A stretch of DNA of 64,000 nucleotides from Lyngbya aestuarii BL J (GCF_000478195.2 NZ_AUZM01000006.1:62001-126000), one strand, 5' to 3'. Shown: positions 54,086-63,717, counted from the first letter of the stretch. Translations and numbers: made by a program. The notes: generated from the letters alone by a model not told the origin.

Positions 54086-54790
54086 TCAGGCTAAATAATC
54101 TAACCAGGTGGCTATAATATCGGGTGAACCGTACCATTTTCCAGGCGATCGCGGAGAATGCCAAACCCCCTCTAAAGTGATATTTTCAGCCCCTTCTAAA
54201 TGTGCCGCTTCTACAGGTGTAATTCCATCTCCCCAAGTTTCTCCTTGACCAATGGTAAGCTGATAACTATTGTAAGGGAGCCAAGTTTTAAAGGTTCGTT
54301 GACCATAAACCGCTTTACCCGCAATACAAACATAACGCACCTGAGAATAAAAAGCACCTGGATAGTTATTTTTAACAAAGTCTAGATTCTTTTTAGTCCA
54401 CCTTTCTTGACTAATGTGAGGCGTTCCTAGTGTAATTAAAGTATTGACAACGGGATACATATTCCACAAACCAATCATTTTTTCTGTGACATCACCATGC
54501 ACAATATAAGGTTTTTCACCGATAAAAATTCTAGCGATCCATCCTCCAGCAGAATGTCCGACGAGATTAATTTGAGTAAGTGAATATTGATCTAAAACCT
54601 GTTTAACTGTTGTCTTTATTTTCTGCAAAATTGGCACCATCGAACGTCCGCCAATGGTCTGAAACCAATCTCGTTTACGCAGAGGAACCACAACCGTTGG
54701 AATTCCCTGTTGGTTGAGATATTGTGCTAAGAGATAGTAATCTTCAGCACCCGCAAAAAAACCCGGTAAAATGACAGTGGGTAATGGCAT
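54086..54790 (-). CDS. Alpha/beta-hydrolase, lipase-like
   Basis: 234 aa. Nucleophile elbow GHSAGGW (Ser ~98), an oxyanion-hole region at the N-terminus (LPGFFAGAEDYYLLAQYLNQ), and a candidate catalytic His near the end (LEGVWHSPRSPGKWYGS). It lacks a signal peptide. Plant and cyanobacterial relatives act on lipids or esters; the substrate is unknown. It is 62 bp downstream-facing from the ThrE-like gene on the same strand. Confidence 0.85.
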   Translation of the reverse strand: MPLPTVILPGFFAGAEDYYLLAQYLNQQGIPTVVVPLRKRDWFQTIGGRSMVPILQKIKTTVKQVLDQYSLTQINLVGHSAGGWIARIFIGEKPYIVHGDVTEKMIGLWNMYPVVNTLITLGTPHISQERWTKKNLDFVKNNYPGAFYSQVRYVCIAGKAVYGQRTFKTWLPYNSYQLTIGQGETWGDGITPVEAAHLEGAENITLEGVWHSPRSPGKWYGSPDIIATWLDYLA

Positions 54791-54947
54791 TCTGATTTTT
54801 GATAGATAAGATAGAACGGTTTGACAGCTATTGAAATTTTAGCGGGATTTCCAAAAAGTGTAAACTTATCGATCAAAAAAACCCAGACTAAAAAACTGAG
54901 GAATTCGTAGATGATAAATTGTATCAAGTGATTCACTTTTTCAGGTT

Positions 54948-55136
54948 TTACCATTTGATAAAACGCTGACTCAACGCCAACAGTGATACCGCAAATAAAC
55001 CTGTAAAATAAGACGGTTCAGGAATCTTTGCAGTATTGGTAACTGTAACATTCTCATCTCGTTGATCACCAACCGTATTTATATACTCTAAAGCATCTTG
55101 ATCATTGAGAATATAAGCTCGTAAAAAATGCGACAA
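54948..55136 (-). CDS. PEP-CTERM tail, probably the remnant of a larger exported protein
   Basis: 62 aa from a TTG. The C-terminus is a clear PEP-CTERM sorting signal: IPEPS, a hydrophobic span (YFTGLFAVSLLALS), then basic RFIKW. Exosortase systems recognise such tails and anchor or release the protein at the surface. The part before it (ILNDQDALEYINTVGDQRDE) is short, and there is no signal peptide in this frame. A second frame from the ATG at 55175 (MNQQQITLFNPVSVVAFF) could supply an N-terminus by frameshift. I judge it a fragment or a frameshifted gene. Confidence 0.45.
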   Translation of the reverse strand: MSHFLRAYILNDQDALEYINTVGDQRDENVTVTNTAKIPEPSYFTGLFAVSLLALSQRFIKW

Positions 55137-55317
55137 CAGAAACGGGGTTAAAAAGCGTGATTTGTTGTTGATTCATCTGAGTTAAACCAAAAGTTATGCA
55201 ATCAAGTTTTCAGGTGAATTAATCTGATCTAAAAAGAATTCTTATTAGATCCGCAATCTTTGTATTCAGTCAAGCGATCGCTATCCTTATGTTACGGGTT
55301 AATTTGGAGATTGATCT

Positions 55318-56244
55318 TTAAATTTTCGGATCTCCCTCGTAGGTAATCCGATCCGATTTATAACTCGGTGGTTCTACATGAATTACAGTTCTAACCGGAC
55401 TAAAATGTTTTTCGAGTTGAGCTTCTACTTGTTCGGTAATTTGGTGAGCATTCTTGACGTCATCCGCTTCAACAATCATGTGCATTTCAATAAAAATCTG
55501 ACGACCGATAACCCCCCGAGAAGCAATATCATGACAATTAACAACACCTGGAACTCTCATTGCTAATGCTCGAATTTTTTCCGGTGGAATTGCCACCCGA
55601 TCCGTTAACCAAGGTAAATTTTCTTTGAGAATTTCCCAAGCACTATGAAACACTAAAACCGCCACGGGAAACGCCATCACCACATCTAAAGCTTCCAGTT
55701 GAGGAAAGTTCCATTTCCGACCTAACCACACTCCAATTAATCCAGCAATTACCATTAAAGTTGTCCAAATATCGCTCATGGTATGCTTGGCATCCGCCAC
55801 CAATAAGGCGCTTCCCAAACGTTGACCCATGTAACGTTCGTAGTAGGCAACAAAAATGTTAATTCCGAGTACAATTAACAAAATCCAAAGTTGAACCGAA
55901 GAAATGTTGATCGTATTTCCACCGCCAAAAATACGTTCAATTGCACCCGTGAGAATTTCAAAACTCGCAATACATAGAAAAACTGTCACCGCCAAAGCAC
56001 CCAAAGCGTCAAATTTTTGATGTCCGTAAGGATATTCGCGATCGGGTTCGGGAGAAGCAAATTGATTCGCCACTAAACCAATAATATTATTGGCTCCATC
56101 TGTTACACTATGTAACGCATCAGCTAGTAAACTTAGAGAGCCAGTCAGTAACCCTAAAGTGGCTTTAATCCCCATAACGACCACATTCAGTATGAGCGTG
56201 AGAATGAGAACTTTGCGAATTTTTGGACGATTATCAATAACCAT
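55318..56244 (-). CDS. Cation diffusion facilitator (CDF) transporter
   Basis: 308 aa, typical length. Six membrane spans in ~10-205 with the metal-site patterns LLADALHSVTDGANN (span II) and VADAKHTMSDIWTT (span V), then a C-terminal cytoplasmic metallochaperone-like domain (~215-300, VPGVVNCHDIASRGVIGRQI with IEMHMIVEADDV). It exports Zn2+, Fe2+, Mn2+ or Co2+ in exchange for protons. Span II has H-x3-D and span V has H-x3-D, the arrangement common in Zn/Cd transporters, but selectivity is not certain. Confidence 0.93.
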   Translation of the reverse strand: MVIDNRPKIRKVLILTLILNVVVMGIKATLGLLTGSLSLLADALHSVTDGANNIIGLVANQFASPEPDREYPYGHQKFDALGALAVTVFLCIASFEILTGAIERIFGGGNTINISSVQLWILLIVLGINIFVAYYERYMGQRLGSALLVADAKHTMSDIWTTLMVIAGLIGVWLGRKWNFPQLEALDVVMAFPVAVLVFHSAWEILKENLPWLTDRVAIPPEKIRALAMRVPGVVNCHDIASRGVIGRQIFIEMHMIVEADDVKNAHQITEQVEAQLEKHFSPVRTVIHVEPPSYKSDRITYEGDPKI

Positions 56245-56892
56245 AAGATCTCTTTTCTGTCAATAATTTTGGATATATCTCTAGTTTATACAACTAATAG
56301 CAACTAGAGCGACTTTTCAGAAAATAGCTTTGATGATTTTTAAGAATTTTTCTCAACAATTAATAAGACGAATTGATTAATATTTAGTGAGCCTAAAATT
56401 TAAAAAAGTTGAAATTAACCGATTAGAAAGGGATTATTTCCAACGAATAACATTCTTTGCTGGGTATTTCTCAGTCCTTTACTTGCAAATATTATCTGTA
56501 ACTCTATCTATAACTTGCCTTGAGTTTTCAGTCAGTCATAGATTTTTGAGGAAATTGGACGAAACTAATCCGCTTGATGAACGTCTAGCCGATCACGTCT
56601 GTTGTATCCACAGCCCCCAATTCTACTTTTTTCGCTAATTAGTCCGGAATTTATTCCATGACACCTGCACAAACACATAGAGACCAACGAGTGTGACGAA
56701 ATAGGGGAGGGTGGTTCCTCCCTCTTTCTAATCTCTAAGCGCTCAAACCGTTATAGATTAACGGATATAACTCGGCTAGTCCAGGGTAATTATCATCAGG
56801 ATTTCGATGCAGTTGAGAAATAAAACAACATCTATCACTCAATCTGAAATCGAATACTATAACACTATTTATCGATTGGAATAGAGCTAGAA
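56245..56892. other. Intergenic region between the CDF and RTX genes
   Basis: 648 bp. A plus-strand frame at 56387-56638 exists but has no ribosome site, unusual composition and no recognisable feature, so I do not call it. Otherwise AT-rich, presumably with divergent promoters. Confidence 0.4.
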
Positions 56893-57915
56893 ATGTTCAA
56901 TATTTTTGATAACGTTCTGAATTTTTTTAAAGGGAATTGGCCTGTATTTGAACCCCTAGTTAAAGTTCTATTCCCCGCTTATACTCCATTAATTAATGCA
57001 GCAGAACCTATTGCAGATTTACTGATCAAGACTTTATTTTCTCAAGAAAAAACTGAATTTAATTCAAGTCAACTCATTAAAACTGAACCCGAAATTCTTG
57101 AGATTCAGAGTGATTCTGATTTTCTCAGTGATTACCAAACTCGGATGAATCGTTCTATCGATTCTATCGATTCCTCGAAATTATTTTTACTGACTAATGA
57201 AGCCGATATTTTAGCGCCTGCGGGTCTGGAAATGGAACCTCCCGCAACGGGTGAATTCAAACCCGAGTGGACCGCAGAATATCCGGGTGGAATTTTAGCT
57301 TTAGAGGGTGATGATTTCCTAATGGCTTCTGTTGAGATGGATGTAATAAATGGAAATATGGGTGATGATACAGTCGCTGGTTTAGGGGGTGATGATGTTC
57401 TCCGAGGGGGTAAGGGAAATGACATCATGGGAGGGGATTTAGGTAACGATTTAATCAATGGAAATCGAGGAAATGATCAAATTTGGGGGGGTGTTGGTGA
57501 TGATATTGTCCGAGGGGGTAAAGATAGCGATACTTTGCATGGAGGTGAAGGAAACGATCTCTTAATTGGAGATTTAGGGATTGATATTTTAACCGGAGAT
57601 GAAGGTGCAGATCAATTTGTTCTTGCAGGAACTAATACTGAAGCTGATGTGATTACGGATTTAAACACCGCAGAAGGGGATCAGATTTTAATTGTTGCGA
57701 ATTTTGGGGGTGAGAATATTACGGTGAGTTCCTTTGATTCTACTAATATTACCTCAAATCTTCCGATTGATGTTGATAATATTAAAGGCACTCTCATTCA
57801 AGAAACACAAACCGGAAATGTTTTAGGAATTGTGACTGATATCACTGACATCGAACAGGTAAAAAATGCAATCACTTTTGTAAATCCCGATGACCCAATG
57901 TTAATGCTTGGTTAA
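56893..57915 (+). CDS. RTX-like calcium-binding protein (hemolysin-type repeats)
   Basis: 340 aa. An N-terminal ~110 residues start with an amphipathic/hydrophobic segment (MFNIFDNVLNFFKGNW). A compact array of GGxGxDxxx nonapeptides follows at ~145-225 (GNMGDDTVAGLGGDDVLRGG, GKGNDIMGGDLGND, GGVGDDIVRGGKDSD, GGEGNDLLIGD), which fold into a Ca2+-binding beta-roll. The C-terminal ~100 residues resemble the end of type I-secreted RTX proteins (DQFVLAGTNTEADVITDLN). No N-terminal signal peptide, consistent with type I export. Whether it is toxin, enzyme or surface protein cannot be told; no catalytic domain is seen. Confidence 0.82.
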   Translation: MFNIFDNVLNFFKGNWPVFEPLVKVLFPAYTPLINAAEPIADLLIKTLFSQEKTEFNSSQLIKTEPEILEIQSDSDFLSDYQTRMNRSIDSIDSSKLFLLTNEADILAPAGLEMEPPATGEFKPEWTAEYPGGILALEGDDFLMASVEMDVINGNMGDDTVAGLGGDDVLRGGKGNDIMGGDLGNDLINGNRGNDQIWGGVGDDIVRGGKDSDTLHGGEGNDLLIGDLGIDILTGDEGADQFVLAGTNTEADVITDLNTAEGDQILIVANFGGENITVSSFDSTNITSNLPIDVDNIKGTLIQETQTGNVLGIVTDITDIEQVKNAITFVNPDDPMLMLG

Positions 57916-58097
57916 GCTGCCGGATCTGATCGCCTCCCCGCTGTAAACCTGACTCAAATACTCCCAAAAACTGCATAAGTGTTGTGGCGTGAGACATATG
58001 TAAAAGTAGAGTCGTAAAACGCTCAACCTGATTATCTTTCTATTAATTTGAGGCTGTAGTTTGTGGGGTAAGCGTTCTACCCTGGAGGTGCTCCAAA

Positions 58098-58241
58098 ATG
58101 CAAGTAAGATGGAAAAAACTAATTACTAAAACCTTGATTTGGCTACTTGCTGAACTCTTACTCAACTTGATTGGACTGGACGACTTGGCTGACTACAGTG
58201 AGTTTCTTTTCGAGAGAAATGTGATTATTCTCAAAGCTTAA
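58098..58241 (+). CDS. Small conserved-looking protein, 47 aa
   Basis: A strong GGAGG lies about nine bases before the ATG. The protein has a basic start (MQVRWKKLITKT), a hydrophobic helix (LIWLLAELLLNLIGL), then an acidic stretch (DDLADYSEFLFERN) and a hydrophobic end (VIILKA). The good ribosome site, an intrinsic-type hairpin just downstream and the ordered composition argue for a real gene. No function known. Confidence 0.65.
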   Translation: MQVRWKKLITKTLIWLLAELLLNLIGLDDLADYSEFLFERNVIILKA

Positions 58242-58248
58242 TAAAAAT

Positions 58249-58292
58249 AGGTAGACATCAATTTGCGATCATTAATGTCTACTTTTATATTA
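58249..58292 (+). terminator. Hairpin after the 47-aa gene
   Basis: gtagacat and atgtctac form an 8-bp perfect stem with a loop of about 17 bases, followed by tttt, just after the stop codon at 58241. Confidence 0.6.
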
Positions 58293-58909
58293 TAAATGAT
58301 ATTTCTAATGAGTTGGTCACACTCACTTTAGATTTGGCATTGACGACAACTTTTGAACTTAAAATTAGATCAATTAATGAAGTCGTCCATTGTTGGTGGC
58401 TCTTAGCATTCGTTTACTAATCTTAAATCACTTTATTTAAAATCGCAACCCTAGAATTAAAATTCAACTGAGTTTTCAGAAATAAGATGGATTTTTGGAG
58501 GATTTCTTGTATAAATTACTGCACAAATACAAAAAAGAGACTGGAAACATTTTCCAAATCTCTTTGAGTCTATCTACTCCACATTATTGAGACAAATGAG
58601 AGCTTTGCGACTTAAACCCTTTGATGTTTCTAGTATGGCTAATTTTCGGCTTCACTAACATACATAAACTTAGTCTCTTAAAACAAACTCTAATCAAAAA
58701 TTTTTACACAAACTTTAAAAACCTATTCTCAACTTTTACAAAAAAGTCTTGACTTCAAAAAATTTTCACCAAGCTGCTTGACAAAATCTTAATCAAACTG
58801 CCTTCAATCTAAAAAGTATCCCAACTTTTTCACAAGTTTCAGATTTCTCCACTTTTGTCAACTCAGAAAGTTATGCAATATTAAAAAAATCCGATATAAA
58901 CCCCCTCAC
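58293..58909. other. Long gene-free, G-poor region
   Basis: About 617 bp. At 58535-58567 aaagaga...tctcttt with an inner ggaaa/tttcc forms a terminator-like hairpin. From 58681 to 58860 the plus strand holds only about 10 G in 180 bases (none in 58681-58740), with many short runs of A and T. No ORF supported. Confidence 0.5.
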
Positions 58910-59689
58910 CTATTGAGGAAACTGTCTTGATCTCACCTCCTGACAATATTGTTGGATCGCTTGAGTGACCCCTTCTTCCAAATTGGCATAAGTTTTCACA
59001 AAAGGCGGTTGCCAAGCCGATAACCCCAACAAATCCGGCGTCACCAACACTTGACCATCACAATGCGCCCCCGCCCCAATTCCAATCGTGGGAATGGTTA
59101 ACTTTTGAGTAATTTCCATTGCCAACTTTGCCGGAATATGTTCTAATACAACCGCAAACGCTCCCGCATTCTCCAAAGCGATCGCTTCCGTTAAAATCCG
59201 ATCAGCCGCTTCGGCTGTTTTCCCCTGTTTACGAAATCCGCCCAACTGATGCACCGACTGCGGCGTTAACCCGACATGACCCATCACCGGAATACCCGCC
59301 TGTACCAAATAACGCACTGTTTGCGCCATTTCCGGATATCCGCCTTCTAGCTTCACCGCCTGCGCCCCCGCTTCCTTCATCACCTGTCCCGCCGATCGCA
59401 TCGCTTGTTGGGGACTTTCTTGATAAGTTAAAAACGGCAAATCAACCACCATCAACGCATTTTTTACCCCACGCCGCACCGCTTTGGCATGATGCAACAT
59501 CTCCGCTAACGTCAGGGGTAAAGTCGTTTCATAACCCAACGCCACCATCGCCAGAGAATCTCCGACTAAAATCACATCTACCCCTGCGGTATCCAACAGT
59601 CGCGCCATCCCATAATCATAAGCAGTCAACACGGCGATCGCACGGCCTTGTTGTTTCCATTGCATTAATTGTTGAATGGTAATACTCAT
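58910..59689 (-). CDS. panB: 3-methyl-2-oxobutanoate hydroxymethyltransferase
   Basis: 259 aa, normal length. It adds a hydroxymethyl group from methylene-tetrahydrofolate to alpha-ketoisovalerate, the first committed step to pantothenate and CoA. Hallmarks: [66 protein letters not shown], and [20 protein letters not shown]. Metal-binding Asp in VGDS and catalytic Glu in VVLEHIP are present. A tandem octamer repeat sits just upstream of its start. Cytosolic. Confidence 0.96.
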   Translation of the reverse strand: MSITIQQLMQWKQQGRAIAVLTAYDYGMARLLDTAGVDVILVGDSLAMVALGYETTLPLTLAEMLHHAKAVRRGVKNALMVVDLPFLTYQESPQQAMRSAGQVMKEAGAQAVKLEGGYPEMAQTVRYLVQAGIPVMGHVGLTPQSVHQLGGFRKQGKTAEAADRILTEAIALENAGAFAVVLEHIPAKLAMEITQKLTIPTIGIGAGAHCDGQVLVTPDLLGLSAWQPPFVKTYANLEEGVTQAIQQYCQEVRSRQFPQ

Positions 59690-59693
59690 AATA

Positions 59694-59722
59694 ATTTAGG
59701 AATTTAGGAATTTAGGAGTTTA
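59694..59722. repeat. Short tandem repeat upstream of panB
   Basis: Three and a half copies of aatttagg lie immediately before the panB start codon (on the coding strand CCTAAATT). It resembles the short tandemly repeated sequences scattered in filamentous cyanobacteria and lies where the ribosome site would be. Confidence 0.6.
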
Positions 59723-59751
59723 GAAAACTGTTATTGGTAAACGCATTAAAT

Positions 59752-59813
59752 TGTCATTCTTAACCAGCGTGAAGAATCTCTTCGATCCTTCTTTTCACTC
59801 AGGGTGACAGGTG
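59752..59813. repeat. Dispersed-repeat-like sequence between panB and the kinase gene
   Basis: On the minus strand it reads like the widespread bacterial repeat that begins GTCACCCTGAGTGAAAAG and continues to GAAGAGATTCTTCACG. Recognised from general pattern only; no second copy occurs in this window. Confidence 0.35.
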
Positions 59814-59834
59814 ACTGTAAAGACTGCTAACTGT

Positions 59835-61568
59835 CTACCGCCATCCTAACCAACGCAAAATCGGCACAATTAAATAATGACTCACAGCCAAAGATAAACC
59901 CGTTGCACAGCCCAAAAGCCCAATAAACCCCAAACCAAACCAAAATTCTTCCCACTGGGGTTGAATTCCAACAGAGGGAAATTGCAATACCTCGGGCGGA
60001 AACGTTTGATCTAAACTGAGTCCCCAAAAAATTCCTGTTGTTCCTGCCGCAACGACCATCGCAGAAACCCAACGATGACTCGGTAGCCCTAACCCCAACG
60101 TCAGGACTGCTGCCGAAAGACCCATACACAAATGTCCTAAAGTCCCAAAAAGACTCAGAATTTGCCAACTGATCCCACCCACGATATAACCCAAACTTCC
60201 CATCATCGCCGCCCGTTTATAACGACGGTTCATGTCATATCCACCCGCATCCGTTAAACCCAGTCCTGTTCCTAGCCCTGCCAAACCCAACACCAAAATT
60301 TGAGTTCCCAGTCGCATCGCCGCCCCCGGAAAGAACAAAGGAAAATTACTCGATAACGCCTCAGCAACAACTTGACCCACCGGAGTCCAATAAGCCAACA
60401 CCAACCCAAACACCGCCCCCGCAATACCGCCAACCCCAGCCAGTCCCATTCCCCACAACGTTGCCATACTCACTTGCATCAGTTGGGCGCTCAAAGATCC
60501 CGTCGCTTTGATCAAATTCCACAAGGCGCGATCGCTTTCCAATAAAGCCGTTTTGACCACATCTAAACCCCACTGCGACAACGACATCATCCGGCGAGGA
60601 TACCGTTTTTGACGGGCAATTTTAAACAAATAAGTCTGAATTTCGGTCGCAGTTTGGGGGCGGCGAATGGCTTGATCCTGAACCATTTGATCGAGTAAAT
60701 TGGCAAACCACGGACTAACAACCGCCCGATGCTGCCATCGTAATTCTGCGGTAATGGGATCTTCAAGATCGGCAGGATATACACCCGTTAACAGATGAAT
60801 ACAAGTTCGACCCAAGGCATAAAAATCCGCAGGTGGCCCCACAGTAGCACCCACGATTTGTTCAGGAGGACTATAACCGGGAGAAACTAAACGAGTTGTG
60901 CTTCTGGGCGTAGCTTCGCGATCGCTCGACATCAACCGTCCTACCTGTTTCGCCCCGCCAAAATCAATCATCACCAATTGATGAGTTTGGATCGGAGTCA
61001 CCGTTAATGGGAATGCAGGAGTCGAACGCAACATCAAATTAGACGGTTTGAGATCTCGATGAATGATATTTGCCCCGTGTAATTCCCGTAAAATCTCTAA
61101 AGCCTGTTGTAACCAGTCAATCACCCATTCTTCTGGACAACCGTGGGGATGCTCGTCTAAAATCTCCTGTAGCGTTAACCCGTGAATTTTTTCCATCACC
61201 AAACACGGCAACGGCGAGAGAGTAGAGTTGCGTTTTTTGAGGAGAAAATAGCTATCAGGCGATACTTTCGGCACTCCAGGGTGACGCATCCGTGCCAAAA
61301 CACTCGCTTCTTGTTCAAAGAGTTCTAATGCTTTAGGAGACGGTTCTAGCAATACTTTTAAGACTTTTTCTGTTTGTGTTTTTAAGTCCCAAACCACATA
61401 AAGTGTTGAAAATCCTCCTGTTCCCAGACACCGTAAAGGAACATAACGATTATTGAGTTCTAAAGGAGCGCCGCAACGTTGGCAATATTTATTTCCCCAA
61501 GGTTGACCGTCCGGTTGAGAACACTTGGGGTTAATGCAGTGCAGTGTAGATGAAACAGGATGATCCAC
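59835..61568 (-). CDS. Membrane-anchored Ser/Thr protein kinase with N-terminal zinc ribbon
   Basis: 577 aa. A four-Cys ribbon at ~10-33 (CINPKC then CQRCG) is followed by a Hanks-type kinase domain (~40-300): glycine loop LGTGGFSTLYVVW, lysine in KVLKVLL, catalytic loop IIHRDLKPSNLML, and metal loop MIDFGGAK, where DFG is kept. An activation segment with TTRLVSPGYSPPEQIVGA follows. The last ~220 residues contain about six hydrophobic spans. It phosphorylates Ser/Thr of unknown targets at the membrane; the zinc-ribbon type is common in cyanobacterial Spk kinases. All catalytic residues are intact. Confidence 0.93.
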   Translation of the reverse strand: MDHPVSSTLHCINPKCSQPDGQPWGNKYCQRCGAPLELNNRYVPLRCLGTGGFSTLYVVWDLKTQTEKVLKVLLEPSPKALELFEQEASVLARMRHPGVPKVSPDSYFLLKKRNSTLSPLPCLVMEKIHGLTLQEILDEHPHGCPEEWVIDWLQQALEILRELHGANIIHRDLKPSNLMLRSTPAFPLTVTPIQTHQLVMIDFGGAKQVGRLMSSDREATPRSTTRLVSPGYSPPEQIVGATVGPPADFYALGRTCIHLLTGVYPADLEDPITAELRWQHRAVVSPWFANLLDQMVQDQAIRRPQTATEIQTYLFKIARQKRYPRRMMSLSQWGLDVVKTALLESDRALWNLIKATGSLSAQLMQVSMATLWGMGLAGVGGIAGAVFGLVLAYWTPVGQVVAEALSSNFPLFFPGAAMRLGTQILVLGLAGLGTGLGLTDAGGYDMNRRYKRAAMMGSLGYIVGGISWQILSLFGTLGHLCMGLSAAVLTLGLGLPSHRWVSAMVVAAGTTGIFWGLSLDQTFPPEVLQFPSVGIQPQWEEFWFGLGFIGLLGCATGLSLAVSHYLIVPILRWLGWR

Positions 61569-61871
61569 AGTGGGTTTTACAGTGAACAGCTTTTACAGTG
61601 AACAGCGCGAAGTGGGATCTTGCGGTCAGACAAGGTGCGAGGTTTCCAACTCCTGCGTAGAGCAACTTCGCGGCGAGAATGATCAGCGCTTGCCTTGCAA
61701 CAGAGTAACTTGTGATCGTCAGTTTACAGTTCTACAAAGTTGTTAGTCTTCAATTAATAAGGATACCTTGTATGTAGACGATTGATCGGGGGCAATTGTT
61801 CAGTGAATCGCAGACCCTCTAACTTCTTCTTTTTTCGGGCTTCTCCATCCTCAATTAATTCCTAAAATAAT
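61569..61871. repeat. Intergenic region with a tandem 16-mer and an inverted repeat
   Basis: ttttacagtgaacagc occurs twice head to tail (about 61573-61604). Just after it, cgcgaagt and acttcgcg form an inverted repeat ~60 bases apart (about 61607-61674). No ORF. The region lies between the divergent kinase and antiporter genes and must carry both promoters. Confidence 0.6.
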
Positions 61872-63581
61872 ATGAGCTTGCACCATATTTTACTAGACCT
61901 CGTTTTACTTTTAGCAATTACCACTATTTCTGTCATTTTATTCAAACGAGTTAAACTCGGTTCAGTTGTCGGTTTGTTAGTGGCGGGGGTGGTTCTTGGC
62001 CCTTCTGGTTTAGCGATTACAGACGATCCCGAAGGACTGCGACACATTACTGAACTGGGAGTGGTGTTTTTACTGTTTATCATCGGGTTGGAAATGCACC
62101 CGGAAAAATTGTGGTCAATGCGTCGGCTTGTTTTTGGTTTGGGTTCACTCCAATTGGGTTTAACTGCGATCGCTATTACTCTCTACGGACTGGTTCTCGG
62201 CTATTCTGGGAATGCCGCCTTAATTCTCGGACTGGGTTTGGCAATGTCTTCGACAGCATTTGTCATGCAGTTACTCGAAGAACGCAATGAAGGCTCGACT
62301 GAATACGGTCAAACGACTTTTGCAATTTTACTTCTACAAGATATCGCGATTGTTCCGATTTTGGCTTTGGTTCCTCTATTATCAAACCAACCGACCCAGG
62401 CTAATAGTATTCCTTTTTGGCAACAGGGAGCGACTGTATTTGGTGGATTATTTGCGGTTTATTTATTGGGATGTTATGGGGTGCCGTTTGTTCTCAAAAT
62501 TGTGGTCAGTCAACGCAACCGAGAAGCGATCGCCGGGATTGTGGGTTTAACGGTGATTGGTTCGGCTTGGGTGATGGATTCGGTGGGGTTATCGATGTCT
62601 TTGGGTGCTTTTTTTATCGGAATGTTGTTGTCGGGTTCTCATTATCGCCATTATTTAGAATCGGAAATTGAACCGTTTAAAAATCTTCTCCTGAGTTTGT
62701 TCTTTATCTCTGTCGGGATGTCGATTAATCTTGAGGCTTTCTTGAGTGAAGGGTTTCAGATGGTTGGTCATGCTTTAGCTTTAATGTTGGTGAAAGCAAT
62801 TATTTTGTTTGGCTTGTGTTTAGCGTTTCGCTTGAGTCGATTAACATCGGTGCGGGTGGCGACTTTACTTCCTCAAAATGGTGAGTTTGGTTTTGTGTTA
62901 TTTAGTGCAGCCGCTGAAACGGAGTTAATTAGTGATGAGGCGTTTTCTTGGTTGGTGGTGATTATTGTGATTTCGATGGTAACAACACCTCTATTAGTTC
63001 GGTTTGGAGATTCACTCGCGCAACGTTTATCTCAATCGACAAAAATGAGTGAAGACTCTGTTCAAGCTTTATCTAAACGCAGAATTCGGAACCCCAAAGC
63101 TGTTTTAGTGATTGGTTATGGTCGAGTCGGACAGGTGGTTTGTACGATTCTTGAACGCATGAATATTCCCTATATTGCTCTCGAAAAAGATCTTGAACAA
63201 GTCGCCGCAGGACGCGCATCAGGTCGAGCGGTTTATTTTGGTGATGTGGATAATCCTCGGATTTTATCAGCCGTTCGAGTGCGTCGGGCGCGAGCGGTGG
63301 TGATTACGGTTGGAGAGTCTAAAATTACCGAAAAGTTAGTGGGTTTGTTGCAAAGTTCTTATCCGAATTTACCCTTAGTTGTCCGAACTCGAAATTTAGA
63401 ACAACGGAAAAAAATGTTAGGGGTTGGTGTCGGTCATGTCGTTCCTGAAGTGGTTGAAGCGGCGTTGATGATGGGAGAAAAAACACTCGAACTTTTAGGG
63501 ATTTCTGAGCTAGAATCAACTTCGCTGTTGAGTTTACTTCGTCAAGATGAATATGCCGCCCTTCATCTCTCTAAAGATTAA
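61872..63581 (+). CDS. CPA2-family cation:proton antiporter with TrkA-N domain (KefB-like)
   Basis: 569 aa. Twelve or so hydrophobic spans (~5-385) with the family signatures GLLVAGVVLGPSGLA, LGVVFLLFIIGLEM and FAILLLQDIAIVPILA (the QD ion-site pair). A cytoplasmic Rossmann-fold TrkA-N/RCK domain (~415-535) has the nucleotide-binding VLVIGYGRVGQVV. It exchanges K+ or Na+ for protons, probably gated by NAD(H) or a similar ligand. The region after TrkA-N is short and has no TrkA-C. Confidence 0.93.
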   Translation: MSLHHILLDLVLLLAITTISVILFKRVKLGSVVGLLVAGVVLGPSGLAITDDPEGLRHITELGVVFLLFIIGLEMHPEKLWSMRRLVFGLGSLQLGLTAIAITLYGLVLGYSGNAALILGLGLAMSSTAFVMQLLEERNEGSTEYGQTTFAILLLQDIAIVPILALVPLLSNQPTQANSIPFWQQGATVFGGLFAVYLLGCYGVPFVLKIVVSQRNREAIAGIVGLTVIGSAWVMDSVGLSMSLGAFFIGMLLSGSHYRHYLESEIEPFKNLLLSLFFISVGMSINLEAFLSEGFQMVGHALALMLVKAIILFGLCLAFRLSRLTSVRVATLLPQNGEFGFVLFSAAAETELISDEAFSWLVVIIVISMVTTPLLVRFGDSLAQRLSQSTKMSEDSVQALSKRRIRNPKAVLVIGYGRVGQVVCTILERMNIPYIALEKDLEQVAAGRASGRAVYFGDVDNPRILSAVRVRRARAVVITVGESKITEKLVGLLQSSYPNLPLVVRTRNLEQRKKMLGVGVGHVVPEVVEAALMMGEKTLELLGISELESTSLLSLLRQDEYAALHLSKD

Positions 63582-63717
63582 TGATCAATTTAATTTGAAA
63601 GAATAAAAAATTTATACAGGTTCTTTGAGTCCGATTGGGGAACTCAACATTCTCTGTCTGCTAAAAGTTTGTCAAATTCCCAGATGTCACAAGCATCTTA
63701 CAGTTCAGTTGAATTTA

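Noticed and set aside
56387-56638. 83-aa plus-strand frame
   Set aside because: GTG start without ribosome site, odd composition and no recognisable feature.
59119-59682. 187-aa plus-strand frame opposite panB
   Set aside because: Proline-rich shadow of a clear panB gene.
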